From assembly GCA_902571235.1 (NCBI GenBank), contig CACGBI010000001.1, positions 1 through 64,000 of the forward strand: a DNA stretch of 64,000 nt. The letters run 5' to 3'. The stretch is from an uncultured Pelagibacteraceae bacterium. Its GTDB lineage: Bacteria; Pseudomonadota; Alphaproteobacteria; Pelagibacterales; Pelagibacteraceae. Every line of letters starts with the position of its first letter. Positions within the stretch are counted from its first letter, which is position 1. Position numbers and translations under genes: made by a program. Below the pieces are notes generated by a model. The model had not been told where the DNA came from and did no database searches. It saw nothing but the letters and a program-made list of their open reading frames with translations. This document shows positions 1-12,226 of this stretch, in pieces.

Positions 1-914
1 TGTAATTCACTCTCATTTTGAATGACTAAATCTATTTCTAAAAATTCAATTTCAGTTTTGAATTGATTTGAAATTTTCATATAATCTTTTTCTGTTGTTA
101 TAATTTTGAAATTTTTTTCTTTGGCAATATCTACAATTTTTTTAAAATCTTTTTCACTATATTTATAATGATCAGGGAATACCATTTCTTGGGCGACATC
201 AAAATTATTTTCTTGCAAGATTTCTCTAAAATCAGATGGGTTTCCTATACCAGAGAATATTAAATATTTTGAGTCTAGGTCATATTTTTTTAAGTTTGAT
301 ATTTTATAAAATGTATTAAAAATTTTAATATTAGAATTAATAGTTTGGATTTGGTTTCGTATTCTTTCAAAATTATTTGATTTTCCATTCAAAAAAACTA
401 CATCAAATTTTTTTAAGCTTGAAATCTTTTCTCTTAATGGTCCTGCCGGTATGTATAGACCATTTCCAATCCAATTTTTTGATTTAAAACATACTAATTT
501 TAAATTATAATCAATTTTCATTTCTTGTAGTCCATCATCAAATATCAAAATGCTATATCCTTTATCAATTCCCTGTTGAATTGCTTTGGTTCTTGATTTT
601 GAAATAATTAATGATGTTTTTTTTCTTAAAATTTTCTGTTCATCTAATTGATCAGAGTAATCTTTTTTTACAGTTGCAATATTCTTACCTAGCTTTTTTA
701 AAATCTCATATATTTTTATAGTAAGAGGAGTTTTACCTGTTCCTCCAATATAAATATTCCCAACACAAATTGTTTTGATACTTGTTGATTTTTTTCGTTT
801 GATGATACTAAAAAAAAAATTTTTAATAATAAAAGGAATAGAAAAAGGGGTTAATAAATAAGAAATTATATTTGGTTTTGGCAAGTCCCAAAATCTTGGT
901 TTTTTAAAATTCAT
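1..914 (-). CDS. lpxK: tetraacyldisaccharide 4'-kinase LpxK (3' end beyond window start)
   Basis: Read by hand from ATG at 914 (-): MNFKKPRFWDLPKPNIISYLLTPFS...KTICVGNIYIGGTGKTPLTI (Walker-A-like GGTGKTP of LpxK); open to the window edge; overlaps waaA by 11 bp. Not in the ORF track because no stop is in the window. Confidence 0.9.
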   Translation of the reverse strand, partial: MNFKKPRFWDLPKPNIISYLLTPFSIPFIIKNFFFSIIKRKKSTSIKTICVGNIYIGGTGKTPLTIKIYEILKKLGKNIATVKKDYSDQLDEQKILRKKTSLIISKSRTKAIQQGIDKGYSILIFDDGLQEMKIDYNLKLVCFKSKNWIGNGLYIPAGPLREKISSLKKFDVVFLNGKSNNFERIRNQIQTINSNIKIFNTFYKISNLKKYDLDSKYLIFSGIGNPSDFREILQENNFDVAQEMVFPDHYKYSEKDFKKIVDIAKEKNFKIITTEKDYMKISNQFKTEIEFLEIDLVIQNESEL

Positions 915-2157
915 TTTTTTTTAAAATTAAATTTATTTCATAAATATTTTTTTTTAAAATATTTTGACCAATTGTATTAATTTTTTTTTTTATATTTGTT
1001 TGCACCTTTTTATTAAACAATTTTTTAAGGATATTTGAGGTTTGATTAACATTATATATTTTATTAGAAATATTTTTTTTATTAAGAAATTCATAAATTT
1101 CTCTAAAATTGGATACATTAGGCCCATGCAAAATGTTGCAGTTATATCTGACTGCTTCCAATGGATTTTGACCCCCATGATTTATTAAAGATCCACCTAA
1201 GAATACATTTTTTATTATTGAATAAAAAGATTTTGTCTTTCCAAATGAATTAACTAAATAAATATCAGTTTCTTTATTAATCCTCATTTTTGGTTCGTGC
1301 ATATGTACTTTTAAACCTAAATTTGTTAGCTGATTACGTATCATTTCTTTTCTATCTATATGTCTTGGTATAATTACAGTTAACAGATCTTTATATTTTC
1401 TCTTTAACTTACTATGAACAAGTGCAATAAATTTTTCTTCTTCATTATGTGTACTAGAAGCACACCATGTAGTCCTTTGTGATATAAATTTTATTGTTTG
1501 ATGATCAATTTCAATTTTTTCATTTTCTGATTGAGAATATTTTAAATTTCCAAAATATTTTATATTTTTAGCACCCAACTTTTTTAAAAAGATACTAGTT
1601 TCTTTGTTTGAACATAGACAAAGTTCTATTTTACTAAATAAATATTTGGAAAAATTTTTGAATTTAATCCATCTTGTAAAAGATTTTTTAGTTATTCTTG
1701 CATTCATAAGAACTATTGGAATTTTATTTTTATCAAGATTGACAAACATGTTTGGCCAAATTTCAGAGTCAACAAATAATGCAATAGATGGTTTCCAATG
1801 TTTAATAAATTTTTTAACAATAAAATTATTATCTATAGGAAAAAATTGATGTACTATTTTTTTTAATTTGATTTTTGAGATAATTTTTGAAGAGCTCAAA
1901 GTGTTAGATGTAATTAATATTTTACTAATTTCATTAGATTTCTCTAATTTTTCTAACATAGGAACTATACTCTGAAATTCACCAACGCTGGCTCCATGAA
2001 ACCATACAAGTTTTCCTTTAGAATTAAAGTTTTTAAAGAAACCAAATTTTTCTTTAAATCTATAAAGATCTTCTTTTTTTTTTAATAGTCTAAATAGAAT
2101 AATGAAGGGAGATAAAATTAATATTAAGTTTATAAAAATTCTATAAAAAAAAATCAT
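904..2157 (-). CDS. waaA: 3-deoxy-D-manno-octulosonic acid (Kdo) transferase
   Basis: 417 aa; WFHGASVGEFQS, PRH, GGSLINHGGQNPLEA motifs; adjacent to lpxK and msbA. Confidence 0.93.
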   Translation of the reverse strand: MIFFYRIFINLILILSPFIILFRLLKKKEDLYRFKEKFGFFKNFNSKGKLVWFHGASVGEFQSIVPMLEKLEKSNEISKILITSNTLSSSKIISKIKLKKIVHQFFPIDNNFIVKKFIKHWKPSIALFVDSEIWPNMFVNLDKNKIPIVLMNARITKKSFTRWIKFKNFSKYLFSKIELCLCSNKETSIFLKKLGAKNIKYFGNLKYSQSENEKIEIDHQTIKFISQRTTWCASSTHNEEEKFIALVHSKLKRKYKDLLTVIIPRHIDRKEMIRNQLTNLGLKVHMHEPKMRINKETDIYLVNSFGKTKSFYSIIKNVFLGGSLINHGGQNPLEAVRYNCNILHGPNVSNFREIYEFLNKKNISNKIYNVNQTSNILKKLFNKKVQTNIKKKINTIGQNILKKNIYEINLILKKNEF

Positions 2158-3899
2158 TATGATCTTTTAAGCTGTTTTTCATAAAAGTTTTTATAAGTTA
2201 TTGAATTTTTTAATAACTCATCATGATTTCCGTAATCTGCAACCTTTCCTTTATCAATTACATAAATTACGTCTGAATTTAATATTGTAGAAAGTCTATG
2301 AGCAATAACGATTGTAGTTCTGCCTTTTGTTAGAAAATTTATTGCTTTTTGAATTTTACTCTCAGTTTCAGCATCTAATGATGATGTGGCTTCATCTAAT
2401 AAAATTATGGGACTTTTTTTTAATATAGCTCTTGCAATAGATAATCTTTGTTTTTCACCACCAGATAACCTAACACCATTTTCTCCTATCAAGGTATCAT
2501 ATTTATTAGGTAATTTTTCTACAAATTCACTCGCAAAAGAATACTCAGCAGCCTCCTTAATATCATTCATAGAAGCATCTATATTCGCATATTTAATATT
2601 ATTTAGAATTGTATCATCAAATAAAGTTATATCCTGACTTACCAGGGAAATATTCTTTCTTAACGAATACAAAGATGAATTATAAATTGACTGATTATCT
2701 ATTTTGATATCACCTGAGTTTGCATCATAAAATCTAGGTATTAAATTCAATATTGTTGATTTTCCAGCACCACTATGTCCAACTAAAGCTGTCATTTTCT
2801 TCCCTGGAATATTAAGATTTATAGAGTTTAAAACCACAGATTGATTTTTAGAATAATTAAAATTTATTTTTTCAAAATTTATTTTCCCTTCATCAACGAT
2901 TAACTCTTTTAAATTATCTCTGTCTTGAACTTCTGGAATGTAATCAATAACGGGAAGAACACTTTTAGCACCAGCTAAACCTTGTTGAATTGCAATATTT
3001 AATGTTGCTAGAGATCTGACAGGTTGGTAAGCCAACATCATAGCAGCTAAAAAAGAAAAAAAATTACTAACTTCCAATTCATTTTTAGAGATCAGATTTG
3101 CTGAAAGATATATTAAAAATGCTATCATTATACCTGTGAGTATTTCCATGATTGGAGAGGCCCTAACAAATATAATATTTATTTTTTTTGAGGTTTCTTT
3201 AACTGCTTCAATAAGTTCATTTGCTCTATTTTGTTCATAATTTTCTCTTTGGAAAATTTTTGCAATTTTATGATTTTTCAAAATTTCAATTAGGTATGCA
3301 TTAAGGCTACCAGCACGTTTCATTTGTTGTCCTGTGACTTTACCTATTCTTTTTCCAAGAGTCTTAGCAGCAAGGGATGCGACAGGGATCATTATTATAG
3401 CAAATAAAGTTAACTTCCAATTTTGATAAAACATTACCCCTAATAAGCCAATTAAAGTGAGACTGTCTTTAAAAAGATTTAAAATTACTGTACTCACAAG
3501 ATTTGTAATCATTGAAACATCATTTGATAGGTTACTTATAAATTTTCCAGAATGCTTGTTTTCAATTAGTTTAGAGTCCGCATACAATATTGATTTGAAT
3601 ATATCTACTTGTATATCTTTAGTTACATCGGCTGAAACTCCAATCATTATAACTTTTGCTAAATATAACGACACACCTTTTACTACAAACGCTAAAACAA
3701 TTAAGCCTGGTATAACTAAAATTAGGTTTTTTTTTTGCTCAATAAACAGTTGTTTTATCGCTGGATCCAATAGATAAGCTACTGAAGAAGTACTTGCTGC
3801 TAACAATAATGTAAAAAAGACTGAAAGAATAATTTTATTAACATATTTTTTTGTATAGTCGTAGTAAAGTCTTTTTAATATTTGAAAATCGCTTGTCAT
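2157..3899 (-). CDS. msbA: lipid A export ABC transporter, permease/ATP-binding (MsbA-like)
   Basis: 580 aa; TM domain plus GHSGAGKSTILNLIPRFYD, LSGGEKQRLSIARAIL, LLDEATSSLD. Confidence 0.88.
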   Translation of the reverse strand: MTSDFQILKRLYYDYTKKYVNKIILSVFFTLLLAASTSSVAYLLDPAIKQLFIEQKKNLILVIPGLIVLAFVVKGVSLYLAKVIMIGVSADVTKDIQVDIFKSILYADSKLIENKHSGKFISNLSNDVSMITNLVSTVILNLFKDSLTLIGLLGVMFYQNWKLTLFAIIMIPVASLAAKTLGKRIGKVTGQQMKRAGSLNAYLIEILKNHKIAKIFQRENYEQNRANELIEAVKETSKKINIIFVRASPIMEILTGIMIAFLIYLSANLISKNELEVSNFFSFLAAMMLAYQPVRSLATLNIAIQQGLAGAKSVLPVIDYIPEVQDRDNLKELIVDEGKINFEKINFNYSKNQSVVLNSINLNIPGKKMTALVGHSGAGKSTILNLIPRFYDANSGDIKIDNQSIYNSSLYSLRKNISLVSQDITLFDDTILNNIKYANIDASMNDIKEAAEYSFASEFVEKLPNKYDTLIGENGVRLSGGEKQRLSIARAILKKSPIILLDEATSSLDAETESKIQKAINFLTKGRTTIVIAHRLSTILNSDVIYVIDKGKVADYGNHDELLKNSITYKNFYEKQLKRS

Positions 3900-4763
3900 T
3901 TATATTTTTCCAACAATAAGACTGATTAAAACAAAAAAGCCTAAATAGTTATTAGATTTAAATATTTCTAAACATTTTTTACTATTGTTTATATCAATTC
4001 TTTTAAGTTGAAAAAAAGTCATTTGTAATATTATTAATATGAATACTAAATAAAAAAAGTTATTCAATTTTAAAGAAATTCCTACTATTAAGAGGCTTAT
4101 TAAAAAAACAGAGTAGCATAATGTAATAAATTTATTTGGATTATCCTTAAATTTAATTGAAGTTGATTTTAATCCTATAATTTCGTCATCCTTAATATCT
4201 TGATATCCATATATTGTGTCGTAACCTAATGTCCAAAATATGGCCCCAAAGTATAATATTAAAGGAATAAAATCTATTTGATCTTTTATAGAGGTCCATC
4301 CTAATATTAATCCATAATTAAAGGTTATACCTAAAAAAAGTTGAGGCCAATATGTAAACCTTTTCATTAAAGGATATGTGAAAGCTAAAGGCATTGATCC
4401 TAATGCCAAAAGAATTGTAAATTTATTAAATTGCAACAAAACTATAAGTGCAATTAAACAAAGTATTCCAGAGTAAAAAAAACCTAGAGGAACAGAAATC
4501 TTGCCTGAAGCTATTGGTCTATCTTTAGTTCTTTCAACTTTTTTATCAAAATTTTTATCTGCAATGTCATTTATAATACAACCTGCAGATCTCATTAAAA
4601 CTGAACCCAAAAAAAATAATAATAAAAAAAATAAATAAGATATTTTCTCTCCAGAGAAATCATACGCTAATGTCAGACCCCAAGCGCAAGGCCAAAATAA
4701 AAGCATAAAACCAATTGGTTTTTTTAACCTTGTTAATTCAACAAAAAGATAAATTTGGTTCAT
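3900..4763 (-). CDS. ubiA: 4-hydroxybenzoate polyprenyltransferase UbiA
   Basis: 287 aa; RSAGCIINDIADKNFDKKVERTKDRPIASG (UbiA NDxxDxxxD-type motif). Confidence 0.93.
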   Translation of the reverse strand: MNQIYLFVELTRLKKPIGFMLLFWPCAWGLTLAYDFSGEKISYLFFLLLFFLGSVLMRSAGCIINDIADKNFDKKVERTKDRPIASGKISVPLGFFYSGILCLIALIVLLQFNKFTILLALGSMPLAFTYPLMKRFTYWPQLFLGITFNYGLILGWTSIKDQIDFIPLILYFGAIFWTLGYDTIYGYQDIKDDEIIGLKSTSIKFKDNPNKFITLCYSVFLISLLIVGISLKLNNFFYLVFILIILQMTFFQLKRIDINNSKKCLEIFKSNNYLGFFVLISLIVGKI

Positions 4764-4813
4764 AAATTTTACTTGTAAATAACAAACACAAGATTGATAA
4801 TCAAATTGATTCG

Positions 4814-5218
4814 ATGAATATAGATTACACAGTTACTGCATTAATGTTTCCAGCAATACCCCTATTAATGAGTGTATATAGTAATAGATTTCATTCTTTG
4901 AGTAAATTAATTAGAGAATTGCATGATGAACATGTTTATGAAAAACATATTCCAGCAGAGTGGAAAAAACAGTTTATCAACTTGAGTGGGCGAATAACTT
5001 TACTAAGATGGACAATTATGTTTGCCGCATTCGGCTTTCTATTTAATATGCTTACAGTTTTAGGTCTTTATTTAAATGAAATCTTCATTGCAAGAGTAAT
5101 TTTTGGATCATGTTGTTTATCTATGATCATTTCTATTTTATTTTTTATAAGAGAAATACATATTTCTACAAACGCTCTTAAGCTTCACATGTCTGATATG
5201 GATGTTGATGTTTCTTAG
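4814..5218 (+). CDS. DUF2721 family membrane protein
   Basis: 134 aa; FPAIPLLMSVYSNRFHSLSKLIRELHDE pattern; family assignment from memory. Confidence 0.65.
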   Translation: MNIDYTVTALMFPAIPLLMSVYSNRFHSLSKLIRELHDEHVYEKHIPAEWKKQFINLSGRITLLRWTIMFAAFGFLFNMLTVLGLYLNEIFIARVIFGSCCLSMIISILFFIREIHISTNALKLHMSDMDVDVS

Positions 5219-6186
5219 GGCAGTATAACTGCAGGGCCAAGAATTTTTCTAGCCTCTAAATCTTGATGTGCTTTGACAATTTCATCTAAAGTATATTTCT
5301 TAAAAATATTTAAAGTAAATTTTTTTGCAATAAACATTTCAAATACTTTTTTTGCAGCCTCATCTAATTCTTCTCTGCTAGAAGTGTAGTGGGCTATGCT
5401 TGGTCGGGTTAAATATAAACCTTTTGGCGCTAAAGATTTTGTTACATTGCAAGGGTCTAAAGGACCAGATGCATTACCAAATGAAACCATCATCCCTCTC
5501 ACTTTTAAACATTCAATTGAACCATCAAATGTTTTTTTACCAACACCATCATAAACAACTGGAACACCTTCACCATTAGTTATCTCTTTTACTTTTTCAG
5601 CAAAATTTTCTTTTGAGTAATTAATTACATGATCGCAACCATTATTTTTCGCAATTTGAATTTTTTCATCTGATCCGACTGTTCCAATTACTTTACACCC
5701 CAAACTTTTAGCCCACTGACAAAATATTTGTCCTACACCTCCAGCAGCTGCGTGAAATAAAATAGTTTCTCCCGATTTAACCGGATACGTTTTGTGAAGT
5801 AGATAGAAAACAGTAAATCCTTTAGTCATTAATGTTACCACATTTTCTAACTCTATTTCATTAGGTACTTTTACTAATTTTTTTGTTGGAAAAATTCTAT
5901 GTGTTGAATATGAACCAATAGGCATGGATGCATACGCTACTCTATTCCCAACCTGAAAATCTTTTACATCAGGTCCAATTTTTTCTATTGTACCTGCACC
6001 TTCCATTCCAATATTTGATGGAAGTTCAACAGGATATAGTCCAGATCTATGATAAGTATCAATATAGTTTAAGCCAATAGCTTCATTCTTTATCAAAACC
6101 TCACCAGATTTTGGATCCTCAAGTTTAATATCTTTAATTTCTAAAACTTCTGGTCCACCAGTTTTGCTAATTACTACAGCTTTCAT
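5215..6186 (-). CDS. qor: NADPH:quinone oxidoreductase (zeta-crystallin-like MDR)
   Basis: 323 aa; MKAVVISKTGGPEVLE, AAAGGVGQIFCQWAKSLG. Confidence 0.88.
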   Translation of the reverse strand: MKAVVISKTGGPEVLEIKDIKLEDPKSGEVLIKNEAIGLNYIDTYHRSGLYPVELPSNIGMEGAGTIEKIGPDVKDFQVGNRVAYASMPIGSYSTHRIFPTKKLVKVPNEIELENVVTLMTKGFTVFYLLHKTYPVKSGETILFHAAAGGVGQIFCQWAKSLGCKVIGTVGSDEKIQIAKNNGCDHVINYSKENFAEKVKEITNGEGVPVVYDGVGKKTFDGSIECLKVRGMMVSFGNASGPLDPCNVTKSLAPKGLYLTRPSIAHYTSSREELDEAAKKVFEMFIAKKFTLNIFKKYTLDEIVKAHQDLEARKILGPAVILP

Positions 6187-6189
6187 AAT

Positions 6190-7023
6190 TTATTTTACAA
6201 ATGTATCATTATGATAATCTTGAACAGCTTGCAAGATTTCAGCCTTAGTATTCATTACAAATGGGCCACCTCTAGCTATTTGTTCATTAATTGGTTTTCC
6301 AGAAATGAGTAAAAACTTAGTATTCGATTTAGCTTTTACAGTTATATCTTCACCTTTTGTTAATAGAATTAAAGTACTATCTTTCACATTATCATGTTTT
6401 TTTTCACCAATTTCAATTTCTCCATTTATTAAATAAATAAATGAATTGTGAGTAGAGGGTAATTTAAAATTAAATTCTTTATCTTTATTTAGCTCAACAT
6501 CAAAATAAACTGGTTCAACATTATGTCCTTTAACAGGACCCTCAGCTTTTTCAAATTTACCAGCGATAACTTTTACTTGTTTCTCATCATCTTTGTGAAC
6601 AGCCATTTTATCAGCATCAATATAAATGTATTCCGGTTTACTCATTTTCAATTTAGCTGGCATGTTAATCCATAATTGAAATCCGTGAAGTTTACCTTCC
6701 TTCATTGCAGGCATTTCTGAATGAATAATACCACTTCCTGTTTTCATCCACTGAACATCACCAGCAGTCATTCTACCTTCACCGCCAGTGCTATCTTTAT
6801 GCTCAAAGTCTCCAGCCAACATATAAGTAACTGTCTCAATTCCTCGATGAGGGTGGGGTGGAAATCCTGCAATATAATCTTCGCTATTTTCAGAACCAAA
6901 TTCATCTAACATTAAAAAGGGATCAAAATAATTTGGTTCTACACCAATGCTTCTTTTTAATTTCACTCCAGCACCATCAGATGCTGGAATTGGGTCTATA
7001 ATTTTATCTATTTCGATTGTCAT
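6190..7023 (-). CDS. pirin family protein
   Basis: 277 aa; FDPFLMLDEFG, FPPHPHRGIETVTYMLAG, GSGIIHSEMP. Confidence 0.95.
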   Translation of the reverse strand: MTIEIDKIIDPIPASDGAGVKLKRSIGVEPNYFDPFLMLDEFGSENSEDYIAGFPPHPHRGIETVTYMLAGDFEHKDSTGGEGRMTAGDVQWMKTGSGIIHSEMPAMKEGKLHGFQLWINMPAKLKMSKPEYIYIDADKMAVHKDDEKQVKVIAGKFEKAEGPVKGHNVEPVYFDVELNKDKEFNFKLPSTHNSFIYLINGEIEIGEKKHDNVKDSTLILLTKGEDITVKAKSNTKFLLISGKPINEQIARGGPFVMNTKAEILQAVQDYHNDTFVK

Positions 7024-7061
7024 GTATTATTAGACTAATTGTTAAATCTAAATTTTCAATG

Positions 7062-7301
7062 TTACTTTTTGTTATGTGATCCATCACAAAATGGGGGATT
7101 GTTTGTTTGTTTGCAGGCACAAAAAAACATTTTTTTCGTTTCTTCAGCTTTATATGCAACAGGATTAAATTCAGAACCTTTGTGAGCGCCGTCACAAAAA
7201 GGTTGTTTTGAACTCTTACCACAACTGCACCAATAATAAGATTTTCCTTCTTCAACATTTACTGCAATTGCACTTTCGCCTGCTCTTTGTCCTTTAGCCA
7301 T
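7062..7301 (-). CDS. tandem CDGSH iron-sulfur domain protein
   Basis: 79 aa with two CDGSH-type motifs: CSCGKSSKQPFCDGAH and CACKQTNNPPFCDGSH. Confidence 0.93.
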   Translation of the reverse strand: MAKGQRAGESAIAVNVEEGKSYYWCSCGKSSKQPFCDGAHKGSEFNPVAYKAEETKKMFFCACKQTNNPPFCDGSHNKK

Positions 7302-7376
7302 GTTCCCCTCTTTCTAATTAATTTGTTTGATTCTTATTTAAAGTTTTGGTAAAAATAGTCAATTACGCTTTAAAAA

Positions 7377-7400
7377 CATACTGGTATATAAAATCATACT
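7377..7400. promoter_or_regulatory. candidate HxlR operator: repeated CATACT (7377, 7395), first overlapping inverted repeat ATAC-TG-GTAT
   Basis: CATACTGGTATATAAAATCATACT immediately before the HxlR ATG in the divergent CDGSH/HxlR gap. Confidence 0.35.
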
Positions 7401-7757
7401 ATGAATAAAATTGCTGATTGTCCCGCTGAAAGAGCCACTTATTTTTTTGGTGGCAAATGGAAGATAAGAATTCTTTTTAATCTTTTTAATAAAAAAAAAG
7501 TTAGATTTGGAGAATTAAAAAGAAATCTTTCAAAAGTAACTCAACAAATGCTTTCAAAACAATTAAAAGAATTAGAGCAAGATGGTTTGATTAATCGTGA
7601 AGTAAAAAGTGTAATGCCTCCAAAAGTTGAATATTCTTTAACAACATTTGGCTTATCACTAATTCCAATTTTAAAATCACTTTCAAGCTGGAATAATAAA
7701 AATTCAAGAAATATAAGTCTTAATTTGAATAAAAATTTTGATGAGAATAGAATATGA
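7401..7757 (+). CDS. HxlR-family transcriptional regulator
   Basis: 118 aa; CPAERATYFFGGKWKIRILFNLF, LKELEQDGLINREV, EYSLTTFGLSLIPIL. Confidence 0.9.
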   Translation: MNKIADCPAERATYFFGGKWKIRILFNLFNKKKVRFGELKRNLSKVTQQMLSKQLKELEQDGLINREVKSVMPPKVEYSLTTFGLSLIPILKSLSSWNNKNSRNISLNLNKNFDENRI

Positions 7758-8314
7758 ATCCACGAGCTCAAGCAATTCTTGACTTTTGGTTTGTCGAGAC
7801 GCCTTCTGAAAAAAGATTTAAAAAAGACGAAAAGTTTGATCAGTTAATTCGAGAAAAATTTTTAAACGACTATGAAAAAGCAAGTTTGAATGAATATGAT
7901 GATTGGCAAGACACTGCTTTAGGCAGTCTCGCACTTGTTATTTTATTTGATCAATTTTCAAGGAATATGTTTAGAGACCACAAAAGGGCTTTTGAACAAG
8001 ATTCTAAAACAAGACTAATTGTTCATTATGCAATCAAATCTGATTTTTTAAAAGAGATGGACCACAGCCAAAGGTTTTTTATGCTACTGCCTTTAATTCA
8101 CAGTGAAGAAATGTTTGACCATGAGATGGCGTATCATTTTATGGAATTATACCTTCAAGACCATCCAGGTTTGGTTGATATAAAAAAATTTTGGAAAGAC
8201 CACACAAAAGCTATCAAAAGATTTAATAGATATCCTCATAGAAATAAAATTCTAGGAAGAGAATCTACAAAAGAAGAAATTGAATTCTTGAACGGACCAA
8301 ATTCGTCTTGGTAA
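7754..8314 (+). CDS. DUF924 family protein
   Basis: 186 aa; ILDFWF, ALVILFDQFSRNMFR; 4-bp ATGA overlap with HxlR gene. Confidence 0.88.
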   Translation: MNPRAQAILDFWFVETPSEKRFKKDEKFDQLIREKFLNDYEKASLNEYDDWQDTALGSLALVILFDQFSRNMFRDHKRAFEQDSKTRLIVHYAIKSDFLKEMDHSQRFFMLLPLIHSEEMFDHEMAYHFMELYLQDHPGLVDIKKFWKDHTKAIKRFNRYPHRNKILGRESTKEEIEFLNGPNSSW

Positions 8315-8977
8315 TTAAACTAAATTTATAAGTTCTCTTAAATCTTTAACTTCATTATTGGGCTTGTAATCTAGATTATCAAAAATATTTTTATTTCTAT
8401 TTACCCAAATAGATTGATAGCCATAGTTACCACCACCTGAAACATCCCAGGTATTTGCACTTAAAAAAGCTACTTCATTTTTTTCTATACAGTATTTATT
8501 AATTGGCATGTCATAAACTTTAGAATCTGGTTTATAAATTCCCACTTGTTCAATTGAAAAAAGATCATCAAAAACATTATCCAAATTATTGCTTTTGACT
8601 AACTCGTTTAATAGGTCAGGGGTTCCGTTAGACAAAATTGCTAATTTAAAATTTTTTTCTTTGAGATCTTTTAAAACTTCAGGCACTTCTTTAAAAGGAG
8701 AGAGAACTTTATATAAATTTAATAATTCATCCTTCATCGAAGGATCTATGTTAAAAGCTTTCATTGATTTATCTAAACTGTCTTCTGTAATTTTCCAAAA
8801 ATCTTTATGTCTTTTCATTAAACTTCTAAGCCAAGTGTATTCTAGTTGGGTAGTTCTCCAAAAGTTTGCAAAACCTTCCCATTTATCTCCAATTTGATCT
8901 TTACATTTTTCTGCAGCAGAATTTACGTCAAACAATGTGCCATACGCATCAAAAATTATTGCTTTAATATTTTTCAT
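8315..8977 (-). CDS. haloacid dehalogenase type II (HAD superfamily)
   Basis: 220 aa; IIFDAYGTLFDV, LSNGTPDLL, KPDSKVY, SANTWDVSGGGNYGYQSIWVNR. Confidence 0.88.
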   Translation of the reverse strand: MKNIKAIIFDAYGTLFDVNSAAEKCKDQIGDKWEGFANFWRTTQLEYTWLRSLMKRHKDFWKITEDSLDKSMKAFNIDPSMKDELLNLYKVLSPFKEVPEVLKDLKEKNFKLAILSNGTPDLLNELVKSNNLDNVFDDLFSIEQVGIYKPDSKVYDMPINKYCIEKNEVAFLSANTWDVSGGGNYGYQSIWVNRNKNIFDNLDYKPNNEVKDLRELINLV

Positions 8978-8994
8978 AAATTAACTTAACACAA

Positions 8995-9696
8995 ATGAGT
9001 AATATAAGATTATTTTTTTCAGCAGCACTATCTTCAGAGATGATTGAAAAATTGGATAAGTCTCAATCGCATTATTTAACTAAAGTAATGAGAGTTAAAG
9101 AAAATGAAGTTTTTTCTTTATTTAATAAAAATGGAGAGTGGGAGGCAAAAATATTAGGAATATCAAAAAATATTGTTGAGTTTAAAACAATTAAGCAACT
9201 TAGACAAAAAGAAAATACCAAAGAACTATGGTTGGCATTTTCTCCTATTAAATCGAATTATCAAAACTTTATGATCCAAAAAGCAACAGAACTTGGTGTA
9301 ACAAAATTTTTACCAATTATTTTTGACCGGACAGTGGTTAGAAAAATTAATAAAGAGCGCTTAGAAAAAATTGTAATTGAGGCAAGTGAACAATCAAACC
9401 GTATCAATGTGCCAACAATTGAAGATGCCCAAGATTTAAATAGCTTATTAAAAAAAAATTTGATGGATTTAATTTTTACAGATTTAAATACCAATAATAA
9501 TAAAATTGATAAATCAAAACTCACAGACAAGCCAGTTTGCATTATTGTAGGCCCAGAGGGTGACTTTTCAGAAGCTGAAAGAGAAGAGATTCTTGCTTTT
9601 AAAGGTGTTCAATCTATTAAAATAAATGAGAATATTTTAAGATCGGAAACAGCAGTTATTTCTGCTATTTCAATCATAAATTATGTGATTAATTGA
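8995..9696 (+). CDS. rsmE: 16S rRNA m3U1498 methyltransferase RsmE
   Basis: 233 aa; KATELGVTKFLPI, EQSNR, IIVGPEGDFSEAE, LRSETAVISAIS. Confidence 0.93.
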   Translation: MSNIRLFFSAALSSEMIEKLDKSQSHYLTKVMRVKENEVFSLFNKNGEWEAKILGISKNIVEFKTIKQLRQKENTKELWLAFSPIKSNYQNFMIQKATELGVTKFLPIIFDRTVVRKINKERLEKIVIEASEQSNRINVPTIEDAQDLNSLLKKNLMDLIFTDLNTNNNKIDKSKLTDKPVCIIVGPEGDFSEAEREEILAFKGVQSIKINENILRSETAVISAISIINYVIN

Positions 9697-9756
9697 TAAA
9701 TTGTCGCGAAAACTAAAGTGTAATTTTAACAAAAGAGCTTTATATAGCTATTAAAA

Positions 9757-12206
<2,450 letters not shown>

Positions 12207-12226
12207 TAAAAGTGTAAAAAAAACTA

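Noticed and set aside
4794-4804. Palindrome TTGAT-A-ATCAA in the ubiA/DUF2721 gap
   Set aside because: Five-bp arms in AT-rich DNA are expected by chance; no other support.
7004-7258. 84-aa minus ORF
   Set aside because: Overlaps the clear CDGSH protein in another frame; no recognisable family.
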